Part shown: positions 32,664-45,345 of the stretch, piece after piece
How positions within the stretch are numbered: position 1 is the stretch's first letter
How the letters are laid out: each line of letters begins with the position of its first letter
NCBI GenBank assembly: GCA_028673005.1
Contig: CM054118.1
Location: forward strand, 61,685,401 to 61,749,400
Length of the DNA stretch: 64,000 nt
Source: Tanypteryx hageni
Taxonomy: Eukaryota > Arthropoda > Insecta > Odonata > Petaluridae
Reading direction: 5' to 3'
Position numbers and translations under genes: made by a program
The notes under the pieces: generated by a model
What the model was told of the DNA's origin: nothing
The model's input: the letters and a program-made list of their open reading frames with translations, nothing else
Databases searched by the model: none

Positions 32664-35335
32664 GAACACATCAATTAATCAATCAATCAAAATCTCCGGG
32701 GGAAAAATCGAAGCACACTTGTAGCATATTTATAATATGCATTCCCACTCATAACGGTATCCGATATCGATTTTCATTCGTCTTCTCGAAAGGTTATTGG
32801 TTGGATGATCGATAGACTGTTACGAAACCTATCGATATCTTCACGAAAGTGTCATCGACTCCACCATGCCCAATTTTTACCTTTGTAAAAAAAAATTAAA
32901 GGGAAGTTTAGCTATGAAATCGAGTGAAGGGATAAGAGGAAGCATCGGCCATTTCACAAGGTCGCAAAATAATCTTGTCTCGAGATGGTCTGGTTCGGAA
33001 AGAAAAAGGAGAGAGGGAGGGAGAAAGGAGGAGAGAAATGAGGGGAGAGAAAAAACACCTGAGAATCTAGTGAGTCATTTGTTTCCCATTTCAGTGGGAC
33101 AGACTCTCGGGCCCGAAGCATTGCTAGGCTATCTCAGAGCGTCCACGAAAAGGACCTCTTCCCCAACAATGGCACTACCTGATCGGTCCGCCAAGAAAAA
33201 ATTCTCAGATTTATTTGTCATTTCCGGAGCAAAAATAGGTTTCAAACGATATATATCACCTATTATACTACCTGGGATGATATTTTTTGTACGAAACCAA
33301 CGTTTTTCTGCAAAGATTCCAATATAGTTTTTCATCTCCTTTCTCATAAAGAATACTCGGACGTTGGAAAACTTGTAAAAATTATCCATGCCCGAGATGC
33401 GGCACATATTTCATTCTGTATCTTGATTTCGTAAGTTTTGAGGGATCTGCTATTGATTGGAGTCCCGCGAGTCATTCGTTCGTCTCTTCTAATTACGACT
33501 TCTGTAATCATCTCTTTATTTTTGAAACCTCATTTTCATTCAAATTATTTTTCTTGTTTCAGTTTCAGTTACTAAAGTCAAAGTTCAAAAATTCGAAATT
33601 TTATATTGGAAAAGCTCAAGAATCCGCACGGCGTCGAAGAGTTGCCAAAGAGCTTTGTGAGTTACCGAATGCTTTTATTCTTACGTCATATTGTTATTTG
33701 AAACTTAGCGTCTATGAGTCTCCATTCGCGGATTTAAAAATATGTATCTGATTTATTTGATTACTAAATTTAATTTCTTTGGACAATTTATTTTATGCCC
33801 GCATTTATTTGTTTGTCTTTATATATATTTCACACAAATTCCGTTTTCAATTTTTAGTTTTTTTCCGTTAAACTACAATATCAGCTCCTTACCGCTAAAG
33901 AAACCTTGAAATCCAGAAACAGCTTGGTTCCAAGATATCCAAACTCCTTAAGTTTCACTGTATTTTCTTCTGATTTTTTTAAATGACATGATTTTTTTAA
34001 GTTTTGCTAACACTGATGGATTTATTTTCGTCTCTTTTCATTTTATTGCCTTGTTAAGCAAACTATTCCAAAATAGCAATTTATTGAATGCACAGCAATT
34101 GTATCATATACCAGAACATTGTATGTTACAATCCATATTTCAAATTTCTAGTAAATACCTTCATTACTTGTTCGCAGTAAAATTCTGTGTGGAAACAAAA
34201 TAAATTTTTCTTTAGAACGTAAAAGGCACCTAATTAATTGAAAACTTTTAAAAGATATTAACCCATATTGTTAATTCATAAAATACCTCATCTTAAAATT
34301 TAAAATCATACTTATTACTTCCATTTATGGGTCAGAAATATATTTAATTTTTAAATAAATTATTTATATTGTTATTTAAAGTTGCAAATATTAATGCATC
34401 AGTTTTCTTTGGTATAAACTTCAGTAAAAAATAAAATGTTAAGTTGCGCATAGTTCTACAACGGATAACATTTTTCACGAACAGGTAATTTGTATTGCGC
34501 ACCTTACAAATGAAATTAAACGCAACCCTTTGAGAAAATAAATTACCCTCGGCAATCTCGAGAGGCGAATTTCAACGAACGAAGGAATACTCCGCGCAAC
34601 AATGTACCACAATCAGATAAGAAAGGAGAAGAAATTTACGACAAACCGCGAACATTTTCTTCTTTCTACGAAGACTATTTGCTCTCGAACAAACAAATGA
34701 AAATCATCTCGGAAAGGGACGGAGGAGAAAAAGAAAATGAAAGTCTAAGGGCGGACAAAGAATAAAAGATAGGACCTCCTGGAGAAAAAGAGTGCGTAAT
34801 TTATCACAAAACCAGATGTCGAGGAAGAAAAACATAATGTATATGGGGGACAAAAAACCATTAAAAAAAGCAAGAGAATACATACATCCTTATGACATAC
34901 CCAACGACTGTCGTTAACCTCGTGTCCGAGAGAGTTTTCTACGAAGATAATGGCACAAAAAAACTATATTAAGAGGAATGGAGGGAGAGAGGGCTTTGAT
35001 GCAATGGTTTCATTGCGCGCGAGGAAAAGTAATAAAATACGAGCATGCATAATAAATGCAACGACTGCAGATCAAGGACCGTTTCCATTAAATGTTGTTG
35101 CAGATTTTTTGTCAAAGCTTGATTGCAAAAATATGCAACCCAAAAATAGAACAATGGAGTTGCGATGTGATAAAGATCGAGACTGCATATTGTGTTCTTT
35201 GCTGTTTCGATTTGATATTAATCCTTGTTTATCCAACTGAAGAACCTAAACATGCTTACATTTTACGAGTTAAATTAGGTAGTTTATTTTTATTCATGTT
35301 TCATTACGTTATTGTTTCATTTTTAATGATTTTTA
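32664..35335. other. Unassigned stretch
   Basis: Mostly AT-rich. An acceptor-like cccatttcag on plus at about 33087-33096 is followed by a non-repetitive open segment but no donor. No recognised gene or bounded element. Confidence 0.4.
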
Positions 35336-36264
35336 GGCCCCGAAGAAATTCCTGCTCGCGTTTTAAAAGAATTAGTTGAAGAAATAGCACCTTTTCTTCG
35401 GATAATATTCGAGAAATCCATTTCTCGCGGAGAGGTCGCTAACGACTGAAAGCTAGCGCACGTTACCCCAATTCATAAGGGCGGCGACAACGAGAACCCA
35501 GAAAATTACAGGCCAATTTCCTTAACTTCGATATCGTGTAAGATTCTCGAGCATATACTCGTTAGCAACATAATGCGATTTCTTGATAGTAATTCATTGT
35601 TAGATGATTGTCAACATGGCTTCAGGAAATGTAGATCTTGTGATACTCAGCTCGGTCTTTTTGTAAATTGTATACTGAAAAGCGGAAGAAATAATAGGCA
35701 GGTCGATGCCATCTTCTTAAATTTTAGGAAAGCCTTTGATAAGGTACCTCACAGGAAGTTAATAACGAAATTAGAAACCTTAGGCGTTGATTCCAAAATT
35801 GTTAGTTTGATCCGTCAATTTTTAAATCATAGGAAGCAGAAGGTTCTTATAGATGGGAAATCCTCGAACTTAATGGAGGTTGTCTCGAGCGTTCCGCAGG
35901 GTAGCTAGATTAATAAAGAGAAATTAAGATAGTAAACAAAGCGTGACATCATTAATAGAAAATCTGAAATGGACATCGTTAGAGGAACGTAGGCTGCAGG
36001 CTAGATTTAAGGTACTGGAAAATTTTATGTCGGAGGGACTAGCGAATGAGGTAGTAGGACTTATCAGGAGCCCGACGTATCTCGGAAGGCAGAACAGCGA
36101 GGATAAGATTCGCGAGATCGATTGTAGAACGAAGCGATATAGAGGATGGTTTTTCCCTAGGACGATAAGAGAACATAATAGGAAAAGATAACTTAGGAAA
36201 ACTAGGTACCTTTGGTGCACTGCACCCCCTGCCATTCACCAAAAAGGTCATGTAGATGTAGATG
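35336..36264 (+). pseudogene. CR1-type LINE, 5'-truncated and internally deleted
   Basis: Starts at GPEEIPARVLKE and continues with a premature stop where W is expected (ANDxKLAHVTPIHKGG), then NYRPISLTSISCKILE, CQHGFRKCRSCDTQL, motif A-like IFLNFRKAFDKVPHR (with N in place of the first catalytic Asp) and motif B start SSVPQGS. The frame then stops and, from about 35943, jumps to the C-terminal tail: EERRLQARFKVLENF and WFFPRTIREHNR. Motif C (YADD) and the thumb are missing, so 400 bp or more were deleted internally. The end carries the CR1-style gtagatgtagatg tail. Confidence 0.85.
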
Positions 36265-36654
36265 TTCTTGGCTTCTACCAAACGGATTTTTATAAAATAT
36301 CATATTATGGACATCCAATCAAAGATAATAAGCAAATCACATAAATAAATTACGTAAGCCAATCAGGGGTACGACTTTACTTGTGACAAAAAATAAACTT
36401 TCCCTTATATCTCGTAAAGTTTTGATCATATCAAAGTATTTTTTGCAAAAACTTGTAGAACTAATAACCTAAAGTATTTCTTCTCCTATACATTTTTATC
36501 GTAGGAGTAGCCGTTATCAAAAATTCGAACAAGAAAGTTGTAATTCGCTTTGAACTTAGAAAAATTCTTGCATAGCTACCTAATTGTTGTCAACGTAAAT
36601 AATCTTATTGGTTACTGAAGTAAATAAGATCTACCATAATTATAAAATCATATA
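36265..36654. other. Unassigned AT-rich stretch
   Basis: Looks like an interspersed repeat (tatctcgtaaagttttgatca, aaacttgtagaacta), but no second copy lies in the window. The Tigger element is inserted at its right edge. Confidence 0.35.
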
Positions 36655-36656
36655 TA

Positions 36657-38965
36657 CAGTCAAACTCGTTTATAACGAGCACGGTTGTAACGAGTTCACG
36701 GGTATAGTGAGCAAATGCTACCTCCAAGATAAGTTTACGAGCATTTACATACAAATATTTCTCGTATATAACGAGCACGCTTCACGGATATATCGAGCAA
36801 ACTTTGACCACTTCTCACTGTCTCACGGTCAGCCCCTTCAATCCTCATAGTGACCCAAAATATGTAACCTTGTGTTCTTGAGTCCAGCCTCTACACCCTA
36901 TCCCTCGGAGAGGTTAAAGACCGCGGCGTTGTTAAAAAATAATCCCTTCGTCCAAACCAAGAATTCCCAACTTGCAGGTACAGTGGCACTCGCGGAGGTC
37001 CTTTGTCCTCTCCTCCCAACCCCCAGCTCTTTTACAGCCAGGAGGTTGTGTTTGGAAGGGGGCAAGGGCATGTACAATGGCGCCCACCCCGTCGCTCAGC
37101 CGAATGCACCCAACACCCTTTCCCACGTAAAGATGGGAAATCCCACGTTTAATCCGTCTCCTCATTAACTCTTCGTGGAATTGGTATGCTCACAGTTTGC
37201 AAAGAAAGTTCGTAGCGTTGATCACAAAAATCAGTTGAGATTCTGCCCTTGAACGAGTAACATGTCCGTACATAAAAGGAAGTTTTTGTCTATTCGCGAA
37301 AAGGTTGATATTATTCGAGAGTTAGAACGTGGTAAAAAAATGTTGAAGTGTGTAAAAAATGTAATTTATCGTCGTCTACGGTTTCAACCTTATGGAAAAA
37401 CAAAGAAGCGATTTTATCTGCACTAGAGAACGACCTAACAACGAACAAGAAAATGAGGAAGTGCGACTTGGGTACTGTTGATCAAGCACTTCTGGAGTGG
37501 TTTAAGTGGCAGAGAAATGCTGGTTTCCCCAGCAAGGTACAGGCAGATAAATTTGCAAAACAGTTAGGACACGAGAACTTCACATGCAATAACGTGTGGC
37601 TTGATCGTTTTAAAAATCGGCATAGCATTGTTTATGCGAAAGGCCCTGTCAGCAGATTCTAAAACGGCAAATGAATGGGTGAAAAGTGTTTGGGAGGAGT
37701 GTCGAAAAGGTTACAGAGAAGAAGACATCTACAATGCCGACGAAACTGGACTGTTTTACAACATGATGCCAGATGCAACGTTTAAATTCAAAGGTGACAA
37801 ATGTGTTGGTGGCAAAAGACCTAAGAATCGTTTATCAGTTTTAATGTGCGCAAACATAAATGGGACTGACAAAAAAAAACTCTTTGTTATTGGTAAGTCA
37901 CAAAAGCCGCGTTGTTTCAATAATGTAAAGAAGCTTCCCGTTGAATATGCAGCTAATAAAAAGGCATGGATGACTTCCAATATTTTTCAGCAATATGTAA
38001 GTCAGTGGAACAACGAGTTACGGAGGAAAAATAGAAACATTTTACTCCTTGTCGATAACTGTCCTACGCACCCACATATGCAGGAGTTATCCAATGTAAA
38101 ACTGGTGTTTTGCCTCCAAATGCGACTTCTTTTTTGCAGCCAATGGACATGGGGATAATTAAAAGTTTTAAATGCCATTTCAAGCGATTTTTTGTTCTAC
38201 AGTTGATTGAAAGGAGGGAAAGAGGTTTAGATGGCAACGACTCTGTATTGGATGCAATTCATTTGATGACAGATACATGTTTCACCTACAACGATCATAA
38301 ACTGTTTTCGAATGTCTGGTTTAATATCGGGAGAATTTTCGATTGATAACCATAACGTTGATGAAGATCAGAATGGCTTAAAGAAAATGGAATTGCGAAT
38401 TTTGACCATGTAAATGACATTGACAATTTTGTTCATGTTGATGATGATTTGATTACCAGTGGAATTCCTACGGAGAGTGAAATAATAGAGACAGTATAAA
38501 GCACAGCAGACAGTGATGAAGACAATGTTGAATGTGTCGAAGACACAATCCTTACTCAGGATGCCGTGGAAACATTAAATGATTTCTTTGAAAACATTGA
38601 CATTTCCGATGGTGTTTTTAGTGCACTAAGTGTAATAAGAGGAAACTTAAGAGACTTCAAAGTGAAATCTATGAAACAGGCTACTATTCAAAGTTATTTT
38701 TGTAAAAAGGGGAGTGATTAAGAATGCAGCTGTGAGTAAATTTTATATGTACGTATGTTTACTTTAAATTTTCTAGTTTATTCTCATTTTTAGGTTTTTT
38801 CATAAATTTACTAAATAACCTTTCTGTTTATATATTCACTTTTACTTCTTATGTCTTATTTCACCATACGCATGCATGCTTTTGCCTTCACGGATATTAA
38901 GTTTAACGGCTATAACGAGCAAAACTAAACGGTCCCGTGGCGCTCGTTATAGCCGAGTTTGACTG
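36657..38965 (+). mobile_element. Tigger/pogo DNA transposon (2309 bp)
   Basis: Inverted ends: left cagtcaaactcgtttataac and right read inward cagtcaaactcggctataac, 18 of 20 identical, flanked by TA at 36655-36656 and 38966-38967. Additional ataacgagc words lie subterminally on both sides (36676-36790, 38910-38950). It contains one transposase pseudogene. Size, TIR length, TA duplication and transposase type all agree with Tc1/mariner-superfamily pogo/Tigger elements. Confidence 0.95.
37262..38721 (+). pseudogene. Tigger transposase (CENP-B HTH, DDE/D domain), frameshifted
   Basis: A start ATG at 37262 opens an N-terminal helix-turn-helix (RKFLSIREKVDIIRELERGK). One base lost in an A-run near 37338 shifts the frame, after which VCKKCNLSSSTVSTLWKNK continues. 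The CENP-B-type DNA-binding segment WLDRFKNRHSI follows (about 37590-37625). A second shift near 37650 leads to the catalytic core: first Asp in YNADETGLFY, second Asp in LLLVDNCPTHP, then a third shift near 38100 and the last catalytic Asp in LQPMDMGIIKSFK. Stops at about 38346 and 38497 precede a conserved-looking C-terminus, QATIQSYF, ending at 38719-38721. All three acidic residues survive, but the gene is broken. Confidence 0.9.
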
Positions 38966-39024
38966 TACATTTCTCTTACTCCGTCTGCAACAACTTCCAC
39001 CACGCGCCACCAGACCGCGACTCT

Positions 39025-39400
39025 GACTGACTGTAATGCTATTTTTAACAAACTTTACGAGTAGGTAGAAGGTTGAAATTTGGTAGGAATGTTTATCTAT
39101 TATAATAAAAGCCATTTACGAAACAAAATCCCAAAAAAGAACCGGGTTCGACTCCAGTAGATAATTTCTATTTTCCATAAGATAACATGTAAAAATCGAT
39201 TTTCGGACTTAGAGACTTTTACTCTTATGCAAATTAAGATTAGAAAGAATTGACCTACCATCTTCGGGCCTAGACCGTTCTAAAGAAAAATAAACACATT
39301 CTTCTCTTATTCTTGTAGTCGCATTTTGCCTACGATACAAAATCGCCCAAGTTCTACGTTTAAATCATATTAAATGATGATGTCATAATCCCAAAACTAG
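39025..39400 (+). repeat. Dispersed repeat family D, copy 1
   Basis: Aligns end to end with 49961-50310: tgtaatgctatttttga/aac, gtaggtagaag, aaagccatttacgaa, ataagataacatgtaa, ttagaaagaattgacctac. It includes the B-box-like gggttcgactccag at about 39143. Confidence 0.8.
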
Positions 39401-41090
39401 AAAAAAACGCCATATGTAATTTGGTCTGTAATTCTTCCCTCGCTTGTTATTAATTAGTTTAGTAAGCCAATTAGTTGTTTCTTACCAAGTTCGTCAATCG
39501 TAATGCACACTAAGAAAAAAAACTCTTCATTATTTCCGTTCAAATAAATAATACTAAATTAGAATTGCGTTGTTATGAAAGCTCAAAAACATTTGGTTTT
39601 TATAGATATTTATCAGAAGAAAAATCACAAAAAACGCCATCATGACGCGTCAGTTCCATCGAATGATATGCTGTCGAAACGAAATATTACCTCGCGCCTC
39701 GATTTTTTCTCTCGAACAAAAATTTCATTCGAAGGATTTTAAATGAGCGCCGATTTATCGTTATTTTAGAGCCCAGATCGAACAGAAGAGCTATTCAGAC
39801 GCATTAAACCGGGAACCCCTATCGCAGCGACAGTTTCCATTGTTGCTCCTCGTTGTTGATGGCGCTAGCGCATAACATTTTTCGACAGGGGGGAGTTGTT
39901 GCGAAACGAAAAAATAAAATAAAACGCAAATATCGTTCGACCGTGGAGCACGCGCGTCCCGCAAACCCATTTGTGTGAAAGAGACGCAAAAAAACGAAAG
40001 CGCGTTTTTTTAAGCCTAAGCTTGACGGAGGATCCGTCCTATTTTGTTCCTCGCAAAGAACGAGATCGAACAGTTAGATAAATATCGTCGTCTTTCTCCT
40101 CCCACGTTTTAAGTTTCGTCTCGGTAAAGGGCATTTGCATAATTTATGTCTTCACGCGCGGCGGTTTATTATCTCTGAGGATTATGCTATCGATTAACAT
40201 CGACTCCTCAACGTTATAAAGTGGCAACTATTTAACACCCAATAGCAAAACTCTCCTCGTTTTTATTATGCTTCGGTGGCTCTGACTGATGAGTCGAGTA
40301 CGCGTCTCATCTTTGAAAATTTATCTGTTTCCATAGAAATAAAATTAAGAAGTTGTAAATGACAGAAAAGGTTAAGGAATATTTTAGCAAAACAATGGCG
40401 GATAATAGCCAAATAACATAGCTTTTCCAATTTCATGTCCTAACACATGAATATATATAATACATAAATTCGTATATAATTATAATTTAAATTTATGCTT
40501 TGAAAACTAATCGAATTTTTCAAATAAATGGTAAATTAATTCTTTAAAATATTGCAATAAATAAATATATACCTATATAGAATTACTAAGATACCCTTTT
40601 TGTTTAGGTTCTAAAGAACATTGAGAGGTCAAACGATGCTATAATTTTTTCATCGTGTAAATACGACTATTTGCAGTGTTATTAACAAAAAACCGGCGAT
40701 AAATATATTCACACTAAAAGTAATTCCTCGTACCTCATTGAAGAAACAATTTAAAAAATATGTGAGATTATATAACATAGTATTTCACTAAATTATTAAC
40801 TTGGACCTAAAACGGCACCCGGAAGAATTTCGTGAGATAATTAACTCTCACGATTACCACCTCAAATCTATCATAAATAATTCTTGTGAATTAAAAAATT
40901 CCTAAACTACATCCCCGCAGACCTTCACGGCAAACGCGTTACGTCACCCGAACCCTTCCTCGACAATCATCTCTAACCGTGGAAGAAACCCAATAGTCTT
41001 AATCCCGTCTCGCAACCTGGACGACCCAATAACCGCCGAAGCAATTTCCTTTTTGCTCTCGGCGCGCTATCGATGATGGAACAATGGTGG
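39401..41090. other. Unassigned stretch
   Basis: A CpG-containing, non-repetitive part at 39630-40290 and another at 40910-41090 alternate with AT-rich DNA. No protein or RNA gene recognised. Confidence 0.4.
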
Positions 41091-41560
41091 GCGAGGCAGC
41101 AGCCAGGTCAGCATCAGCTCTCAAGGTGTTCGAAGGGCAGAAGACGAGTGTCTGCCGAGACGTCGATCAGGGAGAGAGGGGTTGGGGGAAGGAAGGGAAA
41201 GGGTGACCAGGTCGGAGGGGGAGGGAGTCGACACCGCCTCCTCGGGTGATTGAGTGTGGGAGGCCAGGAGGATCTCATAATGCCCTGGGAAAAGGTAGAT
41301 CGTATCGCAAAACCTGAACCCCCTCCCCAGCAGTACACTCCCTCACCCCCCTTTCCGACCGACCACAAATAGGGGATGCTAGAATATCCATTTATTATTC
41401 CCCTTCATTTCTTACTTGGTCCAGGGGTTGGGGAGAGTGAAGGATGGGCAGATCGGGAGGAGTTGGGTGGGGAGGGAGGAGGGGGGGAGGTGGAATTCGA
41501 AAACACTAAACGAGCTCGCACGCATTTGATTGAGGTTATTGAAAAGGTTCGAGCCTTCTG
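41091..41560. other. GC-rich purine/pyrimidine island
   Basis: Contains G-rich tracts (41170-41230 and 41430-41490). A plus-strand frame from ATG 41073 beginning MMEQWWARQQPGQHQLSR runs about 58 codons into low-complexity sequence. It is not supported as a gene. Confidence 0.35.
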
Positions 41561-42800
41561 ATTTGGTGAAGTTATTTCGTTGGTACAATGATTTCTAGTG
41601 TATTATATGGTAATCAGTTCTTTATGTATTTTACAAAATTCTAAGCAATTAGTTTGATCATATGAATTAATTCCTTTCGTTGTGAAAAGTGGCAGAAAAT
41701 CTGTTTGAAGAAATACTGCCCATAAAATTTACCAAAGATTTGCAAAATTTATTATTATAATCATTCAATGTATGTGGTTTGTTGCCGCTCATCACATTAA
41801 ATCATTGATGGCATATGTAAATATGTTTTTAGTGAAACCACATCCACGTTTTAGAATAAAGAGAAATCTTCCGTGAACATAAATAATTGTCAGTATTTGT
41901 CATTCCGTCGGTAAAGCAGATTTGAGTTAAATAGGTGGTCCCAATTTCAATCGTACTTTAGTATTAATTAGTTATTAGTAAATGAAATTTGATTTTCTTA
42001 ATACCAAATTGTAATACTCGCTGAATTATTCCAAAAATTTGTTTTGAACTCCAAAAATTTACAATTTCTGAAGTTAAAACTTTACGTTGTTAAGAACAAT
42101 CACATTGTTGCATACGTTAAATGTTTACTTGTGTATATTAAAAACCGCCAAGTAAGGGTAAGTTGTGAAATTTAAGAGTAAATTCCAACGAAAGAAATGA
42201 CTATTGTACACAATTTTGTATCTGCATTGTAAGACGATCTAATTATTTTAAATCTATAACAGCATTTTGTATTTTACTTTAGCATAAATTTATAATATTG
42301 TTTATTTATGAGGCTTGACTACTGTCCATTACCTTAATAAATGTTATTTTCATCAATTTTTGAGAATAACAATAAATTGTAATTAATGGAATAGTTAGTG
42401 CATACATAATATATAGAATATGTTTTTTAGGTATTAGCAGCAATATTAAGAGTCATTAGCATGATAAAAGTACAAGTGCTTATTATAGAGTCATTTGAGA
42501 TTCTGTTTCAATATTATTTATGGCATCACTCTATTTTTACGTAAAATTATGTGGATAATTAAAGTGGCAAAGGGAAGGAATACAATGGAGGGAAGAAAAG
42601 GTAGAATTTAAATGAACTTATATTTGCCCATCAGATTTTTGACGAAGAGTAAAACCGATGTCTACATAATTAAGTTGTCGATTATATAAACTGAATTTTC
42701 TTGAAAACAAAATCTCTTAATGGAACAGATGATTAATTACCACGAGAGGCATATTACCTAGGCGAGGTAGTCATTTAGCGTGTTCAAAATTTATCCAAAT
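41561..42800. other. AT-rich unassigned stretch
   Basis: No gene, RNA or bounded repeat recognised. Confidence 0.5.
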
Positions 42801-42814
42801 AAAATGACGTCGAG

Positions 42815-42852
42815 GGTTGTGGGTCCTGGGTTCAAATCCCGGATAGGCCCGT
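42815..42852 (+). repeat. tRNA T-arm-like motif (possible SINE fragment)
   Basis: cctgggttcaaatcccgg forms a T-stem/loop and contains a B-box (ggttcaaatcc). No matching acceptor or anticodon arm is found upstream, so this is at most a tRNA-derived fragment. Confidence 0.3.
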
Positions 42853-45345
42853 TGTTTGTAATTTGTCAGATATTATATTAAATTTTCCTACTTCTCCTTT
42901 TTGAAAGGATATTGTCAAAAGTAAAATTTGTTCTACTTAAATTGATTCCTTATAGTCACTCGTCTAATCCTTGAGATTTTAACGGTGAACAGTTATATAT
43001 ATATATTTTGAGTATAAGTTCACTTCGACGATAACTTCTATATATTCGGCTCAAGTGAATCAAATATCTTGGTGGATGACATTTGCAACCTACGAAGAAT
43101 ATCGCAAAGCAAATTAAAATATGACGCATTCAGTGAGAGTAGTGGCATGGTACGACTTTCTCGTTCAAACTTTTACCGTCGACCAAAATGAAAAAGAAAT
43201 TATTAAGCAAAATTATAGCTTTAAATGCTAGAGGTTTCCTTTCTGTTATTTTTTTTGGAAGACTTTATGTTGCCATCATAAGGGAAGTAATTCTTAACCG
43301 TTGTCTCTTATGGTCGTTGGCAAAATTTTACCAAAATTTACTTGATGTAGAAATGCGCTCAGGATTTTAATGTCAAAGTTTTTCCTTTTAAATCGTTACT
43401 CGAGTATAATTTCCAGCTGACAGGTTCTATCCGCTCAATATGCTATCTGCCTGTTTTTTTATGTTAACTTTAATCACAGAATATTTCCATGACTTTCAAA
43501 AAGTTTAGAAACAAAAGCATTGGAGGAAAGTCGACTGAGTTTTGATAAATTTTACCTGTTGATGTCTGCTGGAAAACTAAAAAAGGATATGATTTCATTT
43601 CGGAAGGCGCAGGAGGACACAGCAACATCACCTCACCGCGGGACGGCTGGTGCTGTAATCGCAAACGATGACGAAAAAGGATTCCCTGTGAATTCGTAGT
43701 CCTTGTTTCACGGGTTTCTCGTTATTTTTATTAATCCTCCATCCTTTCTGATAATTTTCCCGCCATCTCTTTATAAACTCCGCAACCATCATTATATTCT
43801 CCCTTCGTCTAAACATTGCATTTCGCATAGTCTAAAGCGACATCTATTAGCATCTTGCAAAAGTTATTTCGCGCCGCCATCTCTTGCATCCGTCTCGCTT
43901 CTTATGACCTTCCCTTTCCACTCTGCAAAACTCTCGCCAGTAATCCCTTCGCTATGCTTGACCTTTGTACCCTTGAATGTATGCCCAATTATAAGGATAA
44001 ATAATCTCTCTCCGACTGATGATTTCTTTGAAAATTAAAAAAGAAACGGCGGGGAATCACGTCCGACTTCTCGCTTTTATAGCGATTCCCTCAGATATCA
44101 AATGAAATTTTTATAACACGGCGTCTTATGCGGCTTTACATGTTGCTTCCTCAAGTTTAATCATATTCGCCAAAATAGCGCGTTATTTTATAAGCCCCGA
44201 AGCATAGGTTTTTCACCAAATAACGCGATGTCCTCGAGAGCCTGAGGAATTTATTGGCTAGAGATTTAAATATTTTATATTAATTTTTCTTTATGATTAT
44301 CGGATGATAAGGCAATTTAGGTATTTCTTAAATATGTAATAAATTAGTTAAAGTCTGGAAAATTTATCATAATTAACAAATTTGCGAAAATAGAATTAAT
44401 TGAAACGCAGTTATAATAATTATTGCAGCATAATTTATTAATCGGTATATTATTCGGACAAATTTATCGATTACACCCATTACAAACCCGCTGATTATTT
44501 CTAAAAATCCATTGTGTACGCAGATTTAAAATAAAAGACTGAGGAGAGCGCGCTCCCTAAAAAAAGCGATGACTCATGCTTCACTAAAAAAAACAGACCT
44601 AACATTCGCTGGCATAATTTTACCATTTTGCAGTCATTTTCGTCAAGAGGTTGCGTCACGGCGTGAAACTGGAAGCGTAAACGCAGGAACCGGAAGAATT
44701 ATGACGGCATTAGGAAAAATAATAACGGCGGTTACCGAACCAAGAGAAACAAACAAATTGGTAGTCGCGTGGAGGGAGAAAAGAATAAGCAATCCACTCT
44801 AAGATAGAAAGGGATATCCGAAGAACACTGGCGCGATAGCAGGGACTTTCAGCCAGGTAGTGAGGACGCCCACGTTGAATCTCCTTTAGGAAGAAGAAGA
44901 TATGAAAATGAGGGAAGGGATATCTGCAATACCTTGTACGAAATAAAAAGGAGGCAGGGAGATGAGATTCGCGAAACCATTGAATGGAAAGGAGTAATAA
45001 AGAGGGCTTGGTTTTAAGGGACCAAGTAAGGAACAGGTGAATGAAATAGCAGATGAATGATAGAGTCTATGTTGTTTCTAATTCGCCACTCAACTTACTC
45101 CTTACACCTGACTCAGAGACTGTTTCAATCTCAGAATCCTTTAAGAAACTTGTACGATAACTCTGCAGATATAATCTCTCAATGGAATATAAAATATTTC
45201 TCTTGTATTTTCTTATTAGGAAGATGGTGCTGTTGCCAACTCAAAGGGAGATTTTTATTTATCCCAGATTACTTTTCAAGTTAATTAAAAATAAAATTGA
45301 CATGCACGTTGAACGATTGATGCATTTACTGTATTACACATTTTT
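42853..45345. other. Unassigned stretch with weak exon candidates
   Basis: Mostly AT-rich with a moderate-GC part at 43600-43950. Minus-strand exon candidates at 43637-43685 and 45099-45138 are described as findings. Nothing else recognised. Confidence 0.4.

Noticed and set aside
38978..39060. Minus-strand exon with GTAAGA donor (SRGLVARGGSCCRR)
   Set aside because: It overlaps the start of a dispersed repeat copy, and the donor falls at the Tigger insertion flank; probably chance.
39486..39509. 24-bp minus-strand micro-exon with strong acceptor and GTAAGA donor
   Set aside because: Very short, no convincing reading in the phases available, and such motif pairs are expected by chance in 64 kb.
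42815..42852. tRNA gene
   Set aside because: Only a T-arm-like stem and B-box can be formed; acceptor, D and anticodon arms are missing.
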